IMG/VR virus record: IMGVR_UViG_3300042924_000765
Location: 1 to 36,010 of that record
DNA from: a virus
DNA: 36,010 bases
Reading direction: 5' to 3' (one strand)
The first letter of the stretch is position 1, and every line of letters begins with the position of its first letter. The notes under the pieces are model-generated. The model was not told the DNA's origin. It did no database searches and worked only from the letters and a program-made list of their open reading frames with translations. The translations under genes and the position numbers were made by a program. Below, piece by piece: positions 22,180-29,655 of this stretch.

Positions 22180-22730
22180 TGCAAATTTGGCTGAAAGTTC
22201 GTGAGCCTCATCAGGATTATGAGGTCAGCAATCAAGGTGCAATCCGAAAGGCGATCAACGCATCGCATCCAGAACGTAAGAAGCCGTTCTGGTATGCAAA
22301 GCCATTTCACTCAAAAGGATGCTTGCGGGTGGCGATAGGGAGCGGGAAGAAGTTCACTGTCAGCAGATTGGTCTACGACACTTTTGTTGGGGATTTGCAA
22401 GATGGCTTGGTGGTCGCCCATCTCAATGGGAGATATGATGACAACAGGCCGGAAAACTTGGTGCAAGTTCCGCAGGTCGAAAATATTGCCCACAAACGCG
22501 AACACGGGACTTGGCAGGCATGCGAAAAACATCCGTCTGCTTTGGACAAACACTCATTTGAAAAGGCTGAGGCTGTCAGAAATATGCTGATGTCAGCTAG
22601 GCGCGTTCCATCTGGAAGACTTGGAAAAGGAGAGCGCAAGAGAATAGCCACTGAATGCTGTGTTGATCTTGAGTTTGTCACAACAGTGCAAAAAGGAGGC
22701 TGGACGCATGGCTCGATACATCGGCATTGA
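22179..22730 (+). CDS. HNH homing endonuclease (NUMOD4 plus HNH_3)
   Basis: A 183-residue free-standing homing endonuclease. The NUMOD4-like start (YEVSNQGAIRKAINA) is followed by RLVYDTFVGDLQDGLVVAHL and NGRYDDNRPENL, the HNH_3 catalytic region with His and Asn residues. The C-terminal part may bind DNA (KGERKRIATECCVDLEF). In its first 30 codons 14 end in G/C, against 23 of 30 in the adjacent RuvC gene, which fits a recent mobile insertion. It overlaps the RuvC gene start by 23 bases. Confidence 0.88.
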   Translation: MQIWLKVREPHQDYEVSNQGAIRKAINASHPERKKPFWYAKPFHSKGCLRVAIGSGKKFTVSRLVYDTFVGDLQDGLVVAHLNGRYDDNRPENLVQVPQVENIAHKREHGTWQACEKHPSALDKHSFEKAEAVRNMLMSARRVPSGRLGKGERKRIATECCVDLEFVTTVQKGGWTHGSIHRH

Positions 22731-23145
22731 TTTGGGCAAGCAAGGCGCCATCGCGGTCATGGACGGTGACGACATGAGCGTGCGCGTTTACGACATGCCC
22801 GGCACCATCGAAGAAAAGCGTGCGATCCTGTCCGAGATCGGCATCGTGCGATGCGCTTGGATCGAAAAGCCGTTTTTCCCAAGAATGATCGGGACGGCCA
22901 ACGTGGCCCGGATCGCGCAGGCCTACGGCGAGATGAAAGCGTGCCTGTTCTACGCTGGTGTGCCGACGAATGAAGTCGCGCCAGCTGCGTGGAAAAAGCA
23001 CTTCGGCCTGTCTGCAGACAAGGACGCATCCAGAGCATACGCATCAAGCGTGTTCCCGGATCAGTCAAATCTGTGGGCGCGCAAAAAAGACGACGGTCGG
23101 GCAGAGGCTGCCCTGATCGCTTATTACGGATGGAGGAAGAAATGA
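22708..23145 (+). CDS. RuvC-like Holliday junction resolvase
   Basis: A 145-residue nuclease of the RNase H fold. Acidic residues are in the usual places: YIGIDLGKQG (Asp8), AWIEKPFF (Glu53), DDGRAEAALIAYYGW (Asp129 and Glu133). It resolves branched DNA before packaging. ATG 22708 follows AAAAGGAGG with good spacing; earlier in-frame codons lie in the HNH gene. The stop overlaps the next start (ATGA). Confidence 0.9.
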   Translation: MARYIGIDLGKQGAIAVMDGDDMSVRVYDMPGTIEEKRAILSEIGIVRCAWIEKPFFPRMIGTANVARIAQAYGEMKACLFYAGVPTNEVAPAAWKKHFGLSADKDASRAYASSVFPDQSNLWARKKDDGRAEAALIAYYGWRKK

Positions 23146-23345
23146 AACTGCACGAACTGAAAAGCATCATCGACGGATTGGTCGAAATACATGGCGACGA
23201 TATGGAGGCGGTTTTCAAATACCGCTTCGGATCTGGCCGCACATCGCAAGGCCCGGTTACTTGCTATCAGGTCTCGCCGCCGAATCAGGGGGTGCGCGGC
23301 TATGTGCGCTTCACCATCGACTATGCAAGAGGAGAACCGCAATGA
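23142..23345 (+). CDS. Hypothetical small protein between resolvase and exonuclease
   Basis: A 67-residue protein (MKLHELKSIIDGLVEIHGDD, then YVRFTIDYARGEPQ), linked by ATGA to both neighbours. The start follows GGAGGAAG. The helix-plus-strand layout is unremarkable and I recognise no family. Its place between recombination enzymes suggests an accessory role. Confidence 0.65.
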   Translation: MKLHELKSIIDGLVEIHGDDMEAVFKYRFGSGRTSQGPVTCYQVSPPNQGVRGYVRFTIDYARGEPQ

Positions 23346-24154
23346 TCCGCGACATGACAAACGAGGCGTATCACGCACGCCCAGAAATCAGCAGCAGCGA
23401 TGTCAAAGCTGTCGCTGGCAAGTCGCTGGCCCACTGGAAAGGCAAGGTCTGGAAAGACAGCAGCGCCTTCGCCCTGGGCAGCGCCGTGCATGCTCTTGTG
23501 CTGGAGCCGGAAAAAAACCTTGTCCTGCGTGGCCCCGAAGATCGCCGTGGCAACAAGTGGAAAGAGGCCCAGCTTGCCGCCGATCTGGATGGCCAAATCC
23601 TGCTGACTGAAGGCGACTACGATCTGGCCGAGAAGATCGCGGCGCCGATCATCAGCCATGAGGTCGTCAAAGGCTGGATCGCCGATCCCAGCTTTGTCGC
23701 CGAGGCCAGCTTCTTCGCCACCGATCCGCAGACGGGCGTCAAGATCAAGTGCCGCCCGGACGGATACCTGCCAAACGCCGGCATCGTGTTTGACATCAAG
23801 ACGACCCGCGATGCCAGCCCGGACGGCTTTCCGCGTGAGATCCGCAACTATGGCTACGATTTGCAGGCAGCATTCTACCTGCGCTGCCTGCGTGCTGCCG
23901 GGCATGACGCGCACACCTTCATCTTTGTCTGCGTGGAGAAAGAAGCTCCCTACGCGGTCTGCCTGCACGCGCTGACGGATCGCTACGTCGCTGCCGCCGA
24001 TCTGCGCGTCACCGACACCCTTGAAAAAATATCCAGAGCAGAGGCATCAGGTGTCTTCCAAAGCGGATGGCCTTTGCTTAATCATGTCGATCTGCCGCGT
24101 TGGCAGACCGAAGAGCCTGAAGCCGACGTGTTCGACGAAACCGTTGACTTCTGA
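23342..24154 (+). CDS. RecE-like exonuclease (PD-(D/E)XK, exonuclease VIII type)
   Basis: A 270-residue protein. Signature segments are YHARPEISSSDVKAV near the N-terminus, ALGSAVHALVLEP (His50), IKCRPDGYLPN (Asp140), IVFDIKTTRD (Asp151, Lys153) and YDLQAAFYL. Together these form the RecE C-terminal / DUF3799-type nuclease core. It makes 3' overhangs for single-strand annealing. No separate RecT or Erf annealase is seen, so the SSB-like neighbour may assist. ATG 23342 follows AGAGGAGAACC. Confidence 0.9.
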   Translation: MIRDMTNEAYHARPEISSSDVKAVAGKSLAHWKGKVWKDSSAFALGSAVHALVLEPEKNLVLRGPEDRRGNKWKEAQLAADLDGQILLTEGDYDLAEKIAAPIISHEVVKGWIADPSFVAEASFFATDPQTGVKIKCRPDGYLPNAGIVFDIKTTRDASPDGFPREIRNYGYDLQAAFYLRCLRAAGHDAHTFIFVCVEKEAPYAVCLHALTDRYVAAADLRVTDTLEKISRAEASGVFQSGWPLLNHVDLPRWQTEEPEADVFDETVDF

Positions 24155-24181
24155 TTACCACCGCCAGAGAGGAGAAAACCA

Positions 24182-24829
24182 ATGGCAAATAACGATGACT
24201 TCATGAAGGTCTTGGCTAAAAACGTCACCCTTCAATATCCGAAACTGAACCAGACCTATCGGTTCAACACCCAGAAGCAGGCAAGCGAACCCTGCGCGCC
24301 CACCGCGTCCAACGCAGCGTGGTCGGTCGCCTTCGAGATGACCAAGGACGAGGCGCGTCCGCTCTTTGAGCAACTCAAGGCACACTACGACGCCTGCCGC
24401 GCCCGCAACCCCAAGCTGCCTCAGTTCACCAAGGTCTTTGGCATGAAAAAGCTGAAGGACGAACACGGCACGGAGACGGGCATCATCCAGTTCACCGCCA
24501 AGCGAAACGGTATGAAGAAGGACGGCACCGCCAACAAATGGCCGACCGTGATCGACGGGCAGAAAGCCCCGCTGGCCGACCTGAGCATTTGGGGCGGCTC
24601 CAAAGGCACCGTGCGCGCTTGGGCCGTCGCTGTGGTCGATCCTGATGGCCTCGGCGGCGTCAGCCTGCTCCTCGACGCCGTGCAGGTCACAGAGGCACGC
24701 TACGGCGACGGCGGCATGGATGACTTCGACACCGTGGAGAGCAAGGCCGATCCGTTCGAGCAGAAGCCGCTGGCAGAAGAAAAGCGCCAGAGCATCAAAG
24801 AAGAATTGGCAGACGACATCCCGTGGTGA
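24182..24829 (+). CDS. Single-strand DNA-binding protein, DUF2815-like
   Basis: A 215-residue protein. The N-terminal part (VLAKNVTLQYPKLNQTYRFN) and the central KVFGMKKLKDEHG plus IIQFTAKRNGMKKDG resemble DUF2815 phage SSB-like proteins with an OB fold. It ends in an acidic tail, ELADDIPW, in the manner of SSB tails that recruit partners. It follows the exonuclease gene and precedes the primase-helicase, as expected for a replication-recombination unit. GAGAGGAGAAAACC precedes ATG. Confidence 0.85.
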   Translation: MANNDDFMKVLAKNVTLQYPKLNQTYRFNTQKQASEPCAPTASNAAWSVAFEMTKDEARPLFEQLKAHYDACRARNPKLPQFTKVFGMKKLKDEHGTETGIIQFTAKRNGMKKDGTANKWPTVIDGQKAPLADLSIWGGSKGTVRAWAVAVVDPDGLGGVSLLLDAVQVTEARYGDGGMDDFDTVESKADPFEQKPLAEEKRQSIKEELADDIPW

Positions 24830-24839
24830 CATAAAGAAG

Positions 24840-24870
24840 AACCCCGGCAAGCGAGCAACTTGCCGGGGTT
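24840..24870. terminator. Perfect 12-bp hairpin between SSB and primase genes
   Basis: AACCCCGGCAAG (24840-24851) pairs with CTTGCCGGGGTT (24859-24870) around a 7-nt loop. Downstream on the plus strand there is only TTCAAATT, so plus-strand termination would be weak. The minus strand has a better T-rich run. It may be an attenuator, a partial terminator or an mRNA processing and stability site. Confidence 0.55.
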
Positions 24871-24902
24871 CAAATTAACGGAAGCGAGAGGAGAACCTTC
24901 CA

Positions 24903-24956
24903 ATGCAAATAATACAGGCCAATCGCGCCTATTACAAGGACATCAAGCATGTCTGA
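24903..24956 (+). CDS. 17-residue leader ORF before primase-helicase
   Basis: The ORF MQIIQANRAYYKDIKHV has a strong AGAGGAGA ribosome site and ends eight bases inside the next gene, in another frame. This arrangement would couple primase translation to the leader. The primase has its own AAGGA site within the leader, so the leader could be fortuitous. Confidence 0.4.
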   Translation: MQIIQANRAYYKDIKHV

Positions 24957-27282
24957 TGTCCGCTTCCTGACAGCGCCAGGATCTTTCTTCACGCTCATCG
25001 ACAAGCCCGGCGAATACTACCCTGGCATCGGCTGGAACGAGATCGTCAAGCTGGTGCAGACCCCGCAGGCCAAAGAAAAGCGCGACGCTGACTTCTTTAT
25101 CCCGTCAACCTACCGGGCGCACGACGGACGCGCACACGAAGCCCAGCGTGAGCATGGCGCGTACCGTGCGCTTGCCATCGACGTGGACCGTGGCAACCCA
25201 TCGATCGACGATGTGCAAGAGGCCGTGCAGGCCGTCTGCGGTGATGTCAGCATCCTGATCTACTCATCCGCTGGCGCATCTCCAGAGAACCGCAAATGGC
25301 GCGCCATCATTCCGCTGGCCGCCGTCGTCACAGGTGCCGAATACGAAGAGATCCAGACAGCCTTCTTCGATCTGCTGCACGTCAATGGCGTACACCCCGA
25401 CGGCGCCCTGGCACGCTGCGGCCAGCCGATCTACCTGCCCAACGTGCCGCTAGACAAACGCAACCCCGACCTGACTCCGATCTTCTACCAGCACCGCATC
25501 ATTCGCGGCAAACCGCTGCGCCTCGACGCCGACAGCCCGATCCTGCAAGAACTGCACCGCAAGGCAGAACAGCGCCGCTTGGCCGCAGAGCAGGCCGACC
25601 GTGCGCGGGCCGAGCGTGAGCGACAGCGTGCAGATCGCCGGCAGAAGTTTCCCGACGAGGTCAGCCCGGTCGATGCCTTCAACGCTGACCACAGCATCGA
25701 GGATCTGCTCCTGCGCTATCAATATGAGCGGCGCGGATCATCCCAGCATTACCGTTCTCGGTATCAAACGAGCCACAGCTACGCGACAGAGAACTTCTTA
25801 TCGCATTGGGTAAGCCTGTCAGGATCAGACGCAGCCGCCGGCGTGGGCAGGCCGAAGTCTCTGGGCGAGAACTCCTATTGCTGGGGCGATGCGTTCGATC
25901 TGTTCGTCCACTACGAACACAACGGCGACTTTGACGGCGCCGTGCGCGCCTATGGTGCCGAGATCAACCCGGCCCGCAACGAGATGCCAGACAATGGCAT
26001 GGACGATTTCGACTACATCGCCCCGACCGCTGCGTCAGAGGCACCCGCCAGCGCGATCTCTGCCGAAGATGATGCAGCACCGCCCGAGATCCCCGACGCG
26101 CCAGCAGACGCGCCTGACGCAGCCCCAGACTGGCCCAGCCTCTACGACATGTTTGACGAGGCCAGCATCGAGCCGCGCAAGTGGATCTATGCCCACCACT
26201 ACCTGCGGTCCTTCGTCAGCGTGCTGGCCTCCGCTGGCGGCATCGGCAAGACATCTCTCCAGATCGTTGAGGCCCTGGCCATCGTGACAGGGCGCCCGCT
26301 GCTGGGCGAGGATGTCAAAGAGCGCACCAACGTGTGGATCGTCAACCTTGAAGACCCGCTGGAAGAGATCCAGCGCCGCGTGCTGTCTGCCATGCGCCAC
26401 TACGGGATCAAGCCCGCAGAAGTGCAGGGCCGTTTGTTCGTCAACGCTGGCCGAGACTTCAGCCTCAAGTTCGGCATCCAGACCCGTGACGGCGTCCTGC
26501 CCAACACCAAGCTGGTCGAATACCTCTGCCGCAAGATCCCCGAAAAGCAGATCGGCTGCGTGTTCATCGACCCCTTCGTCGGCGCCCACAACATCAACGA
26601 GAACGACAACATGGCTGTGAACGCCATTGTGGCGGAAATAAGGCGCGTGGCTGACGAGACTAAATCGGCCATCGGTCTGGTCCACCACATCCGCAAAGGC
26701 AACGGAGAAGACGCCAGCATCGACAGCGTGCGTGGCGCAGGCAGCCTGATCGGTGCAGCCCGAGCAGCCCGCGTCATCAACCGCGTCTCAGAAGATGACG
26801 CCATGAAGCTGGGCGTGGAGCCTGATAAGGCCAAAGGCATCTTTAGGGTGGACGACGGAAAGGCCAACCTCGCCCCGCCCGCTGACAAGTCAACCTATCG
26901 CCAGATGATCGGTGTGAAGATCGACAACGGCGAGTGGATCGGCGTGTGCGTGCCATTCGAACTGCCAGACGAATGGAAGGGCATGACCGACAAGGTGGTC
27001 AACGAAATGCTGCGCCTGATCGAACTCGGGCCAGTGACCAGCGACGGGTCGGAAGAATACTATTCAATCCGCCCGCAAGACCGTGACCGCTTTGTCGGGC
27101 GCGTCATCACGACCTTTGCCTTCGATGACCCGACACACATGAAGAACGATGGACAGGCCAAGCGCATCATCAAGACGTGGCATGAGCGTGGCCTGATCGA
27201 GGAGTTCGAATATCGGTCCGAAAGCCAGCGGAAAGACCGCAAAGGTGTGCGCCCTGTGGGCCGTGTTGGAGAGCAAAATTGA
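24949..27282 (+). CDS. Primase-helicase fusion (RepB-like primase plus RecA-fold helicase)
   Basis: A 777-residue replication protein. Residues 50-170 look like an archaeo-eukaryotic-type primase: YRALAIDVDRG with Asp78 and Asp80, and SSAGASPENRKWRAIIPL. Residues 395-640 are a RepA-like hexameric helicase: Walker A SAGGIGKTS at about 428-436, Walker B CVFIDPF with Asp541, and VHHIRKGN. The middle is charged and Pro/Ala-rich. It should unwind and prime at the adjacent repeat cluster. No phage DNA polymerase is seen, so host polymerase is probably recruited. Confidence 0.88.
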   Translation: MSDVRFLTAPGSFFTLIDKPGEYYPGIGWNEIVKLVQTPQAKEKRDADFFIPSTYRAHDGRAHEAQREHGAYRALAIDVDRGNPSIDDVQEAVQAVCGDVSILIYSSAGASPENRKWRAIIPLAAVVTGAEYEEIQTAFFDLLHVNGVHPDGALARCGQPIYLPNVPLDKRNPDLTPIFYQHRIIRGKPLRLDADSPILQELHRKAEQRRLAAEQADRARAERERQRADRRQKFPDEVSPVDAFNADHSIEDLLLRYQYERRGSSQHYRSRYQTSHSYATENFLSHWVSLSGSDAAAGVGRPKSLGENSYCWGDAFDLFVHYEHNGDFDGAVRAYGAEINPARNEMPDNGMDDFDYIAPTAASEAPASAISAEDDAAPPEIPDAPADAPDAAPDWPSLYDMFDEASIEPRKWIYAHHYLRSFVSVLASAGGIGKTSLQIVEALAIVTGRPLLGEDVKERTNVWIVNLEDPLEEIQRRVLSAMRHYGIKPAEVQGRLFVNAGRDFSLKFGIQTRDGVLPNTKLVEYLCRKIPEKQIGCVFIDPFVGAHNINENDNMAVNAIVAEIRRVADETKSAIGLVHHIRKGNGEDASIDSVRGAGSLIGAARAARVINRVSEDDAMKLGVEPDKAKGIFRVDDGKANLAPPADKSTYRQMIGVKIDNGEWIGVCVPFELPDEWKGMTDKVVNEMLRLIELGPVTSDGSEEYYSIRPQDRDRFVGRVITTFAFDDPTHMKNDGQAKRIIKTWHERGLIEEFEYRSESQRKDRKGVRPVGRVGEQN

Positions 27283-27285
27283 TGT

Positions 27286-27461
27286 GCGCCACTGGATTTC
27301 AAAATGCTGTTTCAGTGGCGCGCCAGCGGCGCAAATCGACTGCGCCACTGGTGATTTCGCCCTATAGGGTAAACCCAGCGGCGCAAGGCGCGCCACTGCT
27401 GCCTGCCTAGCGGCGCAGCAGCGGCGCACCGCACTGGGTTTTACCCAAGATCAGGGCGAAC
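27286..27461. repeat. Iteron-like repeat cluster, putative replication origin
   Basis: This non-coding stretch holds eight copies of CAGYGGCGC or its complement, one with a changed first base. Plus orientation: 27313, 27324, 27376, 27408 (T first) and 27419. Minus orientation: 27286, 27342 and 27390. A long imperfect inverted repeat surrounds the last copies, with arms at 27356-27378 and 27434-27460 (TTCGCCCT...GGGTAAACCCAG against its complement). Repeats beside the primase-helicase gene suggest the origin of replication. Confidence 0.6.
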
Positions 27462-27490
27462 CCGCAAAACGAGATGAGAGGAGCAAAACG

Positions 27491-28075
27491 ATGGCACAGA
27501 GACCAACCCGGCAGAAGAAAGACGACCGCATCCTGCACAAAGGAGCGACGGCCAATGAGATCAGAGCGGACCTATCGCTGGCACCATTCGACAAGGCTGT
27601 CCGCGAGATGGACAAGCGGTGGGGCGTAGATCGCCTGCCAGAACTTGTCTCGGTCGAGAGCGCCGCGAAATGGGGCAAGGCCGTCGCTGGCCTGAACGGT
27701 GCCATCGATGCACAAGATCCCGACAAGGTGAAGTTCTGGGTCGAGGTCTGCCTGCGCGGGCTGGCCGCGATGGACGCCGAAGCCGTCAGCCTCGGTCGGC
27801 CCGTGTCCGATCCCATGATCTGGGAATACGAATATGAGGGAACCACCTTCGGCATCATCGAGGATGGACGCGAATGGCCGGCAGCCTACGCCAAGCGTCC
27901 AGGCATCGCCATCCACACCATGCGCGAGGTGGCAGTGGCCCTGCACGCTCACCGCAATGGCCTTGTGGACGCGATCAAGCTATCCTTCCCCGGCGCCGAG
28001 GTGAAAGCCGTGCGCCGACCGCAGGCCGATCTGGAAGATGACTTTGACTTTCTCAGCGACGGGGTGATTGAGTGA
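27491..28075 (+). CDS. Hypothetical protein downstream of putative origin
   Basis: A 194-residue protein. A basic start (MAQRPTRQKKDDRILHKGAT) leads into helices (VESAAKWGKAVAGLNGAIDA, KFWVEVCLRGLAAMDAEAVS). An aromatic strand part follows (WEYEYEGTTFGIIEDGREWP), and the tail is acidic (DLEDDFDFLSDGVIE). No family recognised. The acidic tail and place within the replication arm allow a role as a replication accessory protein. It overlaps the next gene by GTGA. Confidence 0.65.
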   Translation: MAQRPTRQKKDDRILHKGATANEIRADLSLAPFDKAVREMDKRWGVDRLPELVSVESAAKWGKAVAGLNGAIDAQDPDKVKFWVEVCLRGLAAMDAEAVSLGRPVSDPMIWEYEYEGTTFGIIEDGREWPAAYAKRPGIAIHTMREVAVALHAHRNGLVDAIKLSFPGAEVKAVRRPQADLEDDFDFLSDGVIE

Positions 28076-28908
28076 ACGCCTATATCCTGCCAGACGGAAA
28101 CGTGCAAATCAGCTTCAGCGGTGGGCGCACGTCGGCTTACATGCTGCACCAGATCGCCGAGGCCAACAGCGGCATCCCTGATCGCTGCAAGGTGGTCTTT
28201 GCCAACACTGGCCGCGAAATGCCGCAGACCCTAGACTTCGTGCAGGAGGTTGGTGACCGCTGGAGCATCCCGATTGTCTGGGTCGAACGCATCAGCCAAA
28301 AGCCCGGCTTCAATGTCGTCTCGCACAACAGCGCATCAAGAGACGGCGAACCCTTCGAGGAACTGATCCGAAAGCGCAAATACCTGCCGAACCAGCAGGC
28401 CAGGTTTTGCACGGGTGATTTGAAGGTGAAGCCGTCTCGCGATTACCTGCGGTCTATCGGGTGGGAATATTGGATATCTGCTCTTGGCATCCGCGCAGAC
28501 GAACCTGGCCGCGTCAACCGTGAGCCTCAGAAAGAGCGTTGGCAGCGTTGGTATCCATTGGCCGACGCTGGTGTGTCCAAGCATCACGTCATGGCATTCT
28601 GGGCAGCGCAGCCATTCGATCTGCGCTTGCAGAACATCAAGGGCAACACGGCGCTGGGCAACTGTGATGGATGCTTTCTGAAGTCAGAGGCAACGCTTGC
28701 CATGCTGGCAAGAGACTTCCCAGATCGGCACGCATGGTGGGAGCGCATGGAAGCCCAGACCACAGAGGCCACGACATCAGCAGCCGCGCGCTTTCGCAAG
28801 GAATACACACGCAAGAGCCTGCGTGACTTCGTAGAACGGCAGGGCGATTGGATATTCAGCACCGAAGGCGTGCTGTGTCAGCAGGACGGGGGAGATTGCA
28901 CAGGATGA
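28072..28908 (+). CDS. PP-loop PAPS-reductase-like protein
   Basis: A 278-residue protein with a P-loop-like PP motif FSGGRTSAYML (residues 15-25), followed by KVVFANTGREMPQTLDFVQE, typical of phosphoadenosine phosphosulfate reductase-like ATP pyrophosphatases (also DndC). Cysteines at FCTGDLK and NCDGCFLK could bind a cluster or zinc. It may modify nucleotides, tRNA or DNA, or affect sulfur metabolism. It starts with GTG overlapping the preceding stop. Confidence 0.85.
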   Translation: MNAYILPDGNVQISFSGGRTSAYMLHQIAEANSGIPDRCKVVFANTGREMPQTLDFVQEVGDRWSIPIVWVERISQKPGFNVVSHNSASRDGEPFEELIRKRKYLPNQQARFCTGDLKVKPSRDYLRSIGWEYWISALGIRADEPGRVNREPQKERWQRWYPLADAGVSKHHVMAFWAAQPFDLRLQNIKGNTALGNCDGCFLKSEATLAMLARDFPDRHAWWERMEAQTTEATTSAAARFRKEYTRKSLRDFVERQGDWIFSTEGVLCQQDGGDCTG

Positions 28909-29123
28909 AAGATCCAACCGACATCACCGGCCTGCACCGCGGCATGTTCCCGCTGACACTGCATGAGGCCAAGAAAGGCGACCGCATACTTTACTGGATC
29001 GGCCAACACTGCGGCGGCCCACACCGCCTCGATGCCGCAGCCGCATCAGACGCCGGCATGTGCCTACTGTTCTGCAAGCGGCACGGAAAAGGAATGTTTG
29101 CGTATTTGGCCATCAAGCGGTAA
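28905..29123 (+). CDS. Hypothetical small protein
   Basis: A 72-residue protein (GMFPLTLHEAKKGDRILYWI, then CLLFCKRHGKGMFAYLAIKR). It has an SH3-like or small beta look, with GDRILYWIG and a basic end. It overlaps the upstream gene by ATGA and is the last gene before the terminator. No family recognised. Confidence 0.65.
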   Translation: MKDPTDITGLHRGMFPLTLHEAKKGDRILYWIGQHCGGPHRLDAAAASDAGMCLLFCKRHGKGMFAYLAIKR

Positions 29124-29166
29124 GGTGTCAGCACAACACCTCCCTGTTGGACACCTGCCTCTACTT

Positions 29167-29200
29167 GCCCAGCCGCTCCTCCTCGGCTGGGCTTTCTTTT
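29167..29200 (+). terminator. Strong intrinsic terminator at end of replication arm
   Basis: A 9-bp perfect stem GCCCAGCCG (29167-29175) with CGGCTGGGC (29184-29192), 8-nt loop, followed directly by TTTCTTTT. It separates the early/replication arm from the packaging genes. Confidence 0.88.
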
Positions 29201-29215
29201 GCCTGAACCTTGCGC

Positions 29216-29229
29216 TAAACTGCGCCCCA
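29216..29229 (+). promoter_or_regulatory. Candidate start box before small terminase
   Basis: TAAACT (29216-29221) could be a -10 box. It leads into ACTGCGCCCCA (29219-29229), which matches ten of eleven bases of ACTGCGGCCCA at the portal promoter. No good -35 box is visible, since the region overlaps the terminator T-tract. Confidence 0.35.
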
Positions 29230-29268
29230 GCGACCGGGCCGCATCGCCCGAGATGAAGGTGGGAAATC

Positions 29269-29652
29269 ATGCCAGCAGGACGCCCGAGCAAATACGATCC
29301 AGCCATGTGCGAGACCGTGATCCAATGCGGGCGCGAAGGCATGGGCAAGGCCGAAATGGCCGCAGAACTCGACATCGCCTATTCGACTTTCGATCTGTGG
29401 ACGCAAGAACACCCAGAATTTTCGGAAGCCGTAAAGCATGCACAGCGCCTCTCCCAAGCATGGTGGGAAAAGATGGGCCGCGTCTCGACCTTCGGCGGCG
29501 TCGATGGCTTCAACGCCACAAGCTACATTTTCCAGATGAAGAACCGTTTCCGTGCCGACTGGAACGACACGGTGAAGAGCGAACACAGCGGCCCAGACGG
29601 CGGCGCGATCATCCAGAAGATCGAGCGCGTCATCATTGATCCGAAGGACTGA
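29269..29652 (+). CDS. Terminase small subunit
   Basis: A 127-residue protein. The start MPAGRPSKYDPAMCETVIQC and the helix-turn-helix GMGKAEMAAELDIAYSTFDL followed by WTQEHPEFSEAVK are typical of phage small terminases that recognise the pac site. P22 gp3 has 162 residues, so it is compact. It starts after GAAGGTGGG. It is separated from the large subunit by a large polyvalent protein, which is unusual. Confidence 0.85.
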   Translation: MPAGRPSKYDPAMCETVIQCGREGMGKAEMAAELDIAYSTFDLWTQEHPEFSEAVKHAQRLSQAWWEKMGRVSTFGGVDGFNATSYIFQMKNRFRADWNDTVKSEHSGPDGGAIIQKIERVIIDPKD

Positions 29653-29655
29653 CGA

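Noticed and set aside
27286-27461. CRISPR array
   Set aside because: Repeats are 9 bases, in both orientations, irregularly spaced and without 30-base spacers.
29123-29268. Full promoter before small terminase
   Set aside because: Only a -10-like TAAACT and a shared start box are visible; no acceptable -35 hexamer, so it is listed only as a weak regulatory candidate.
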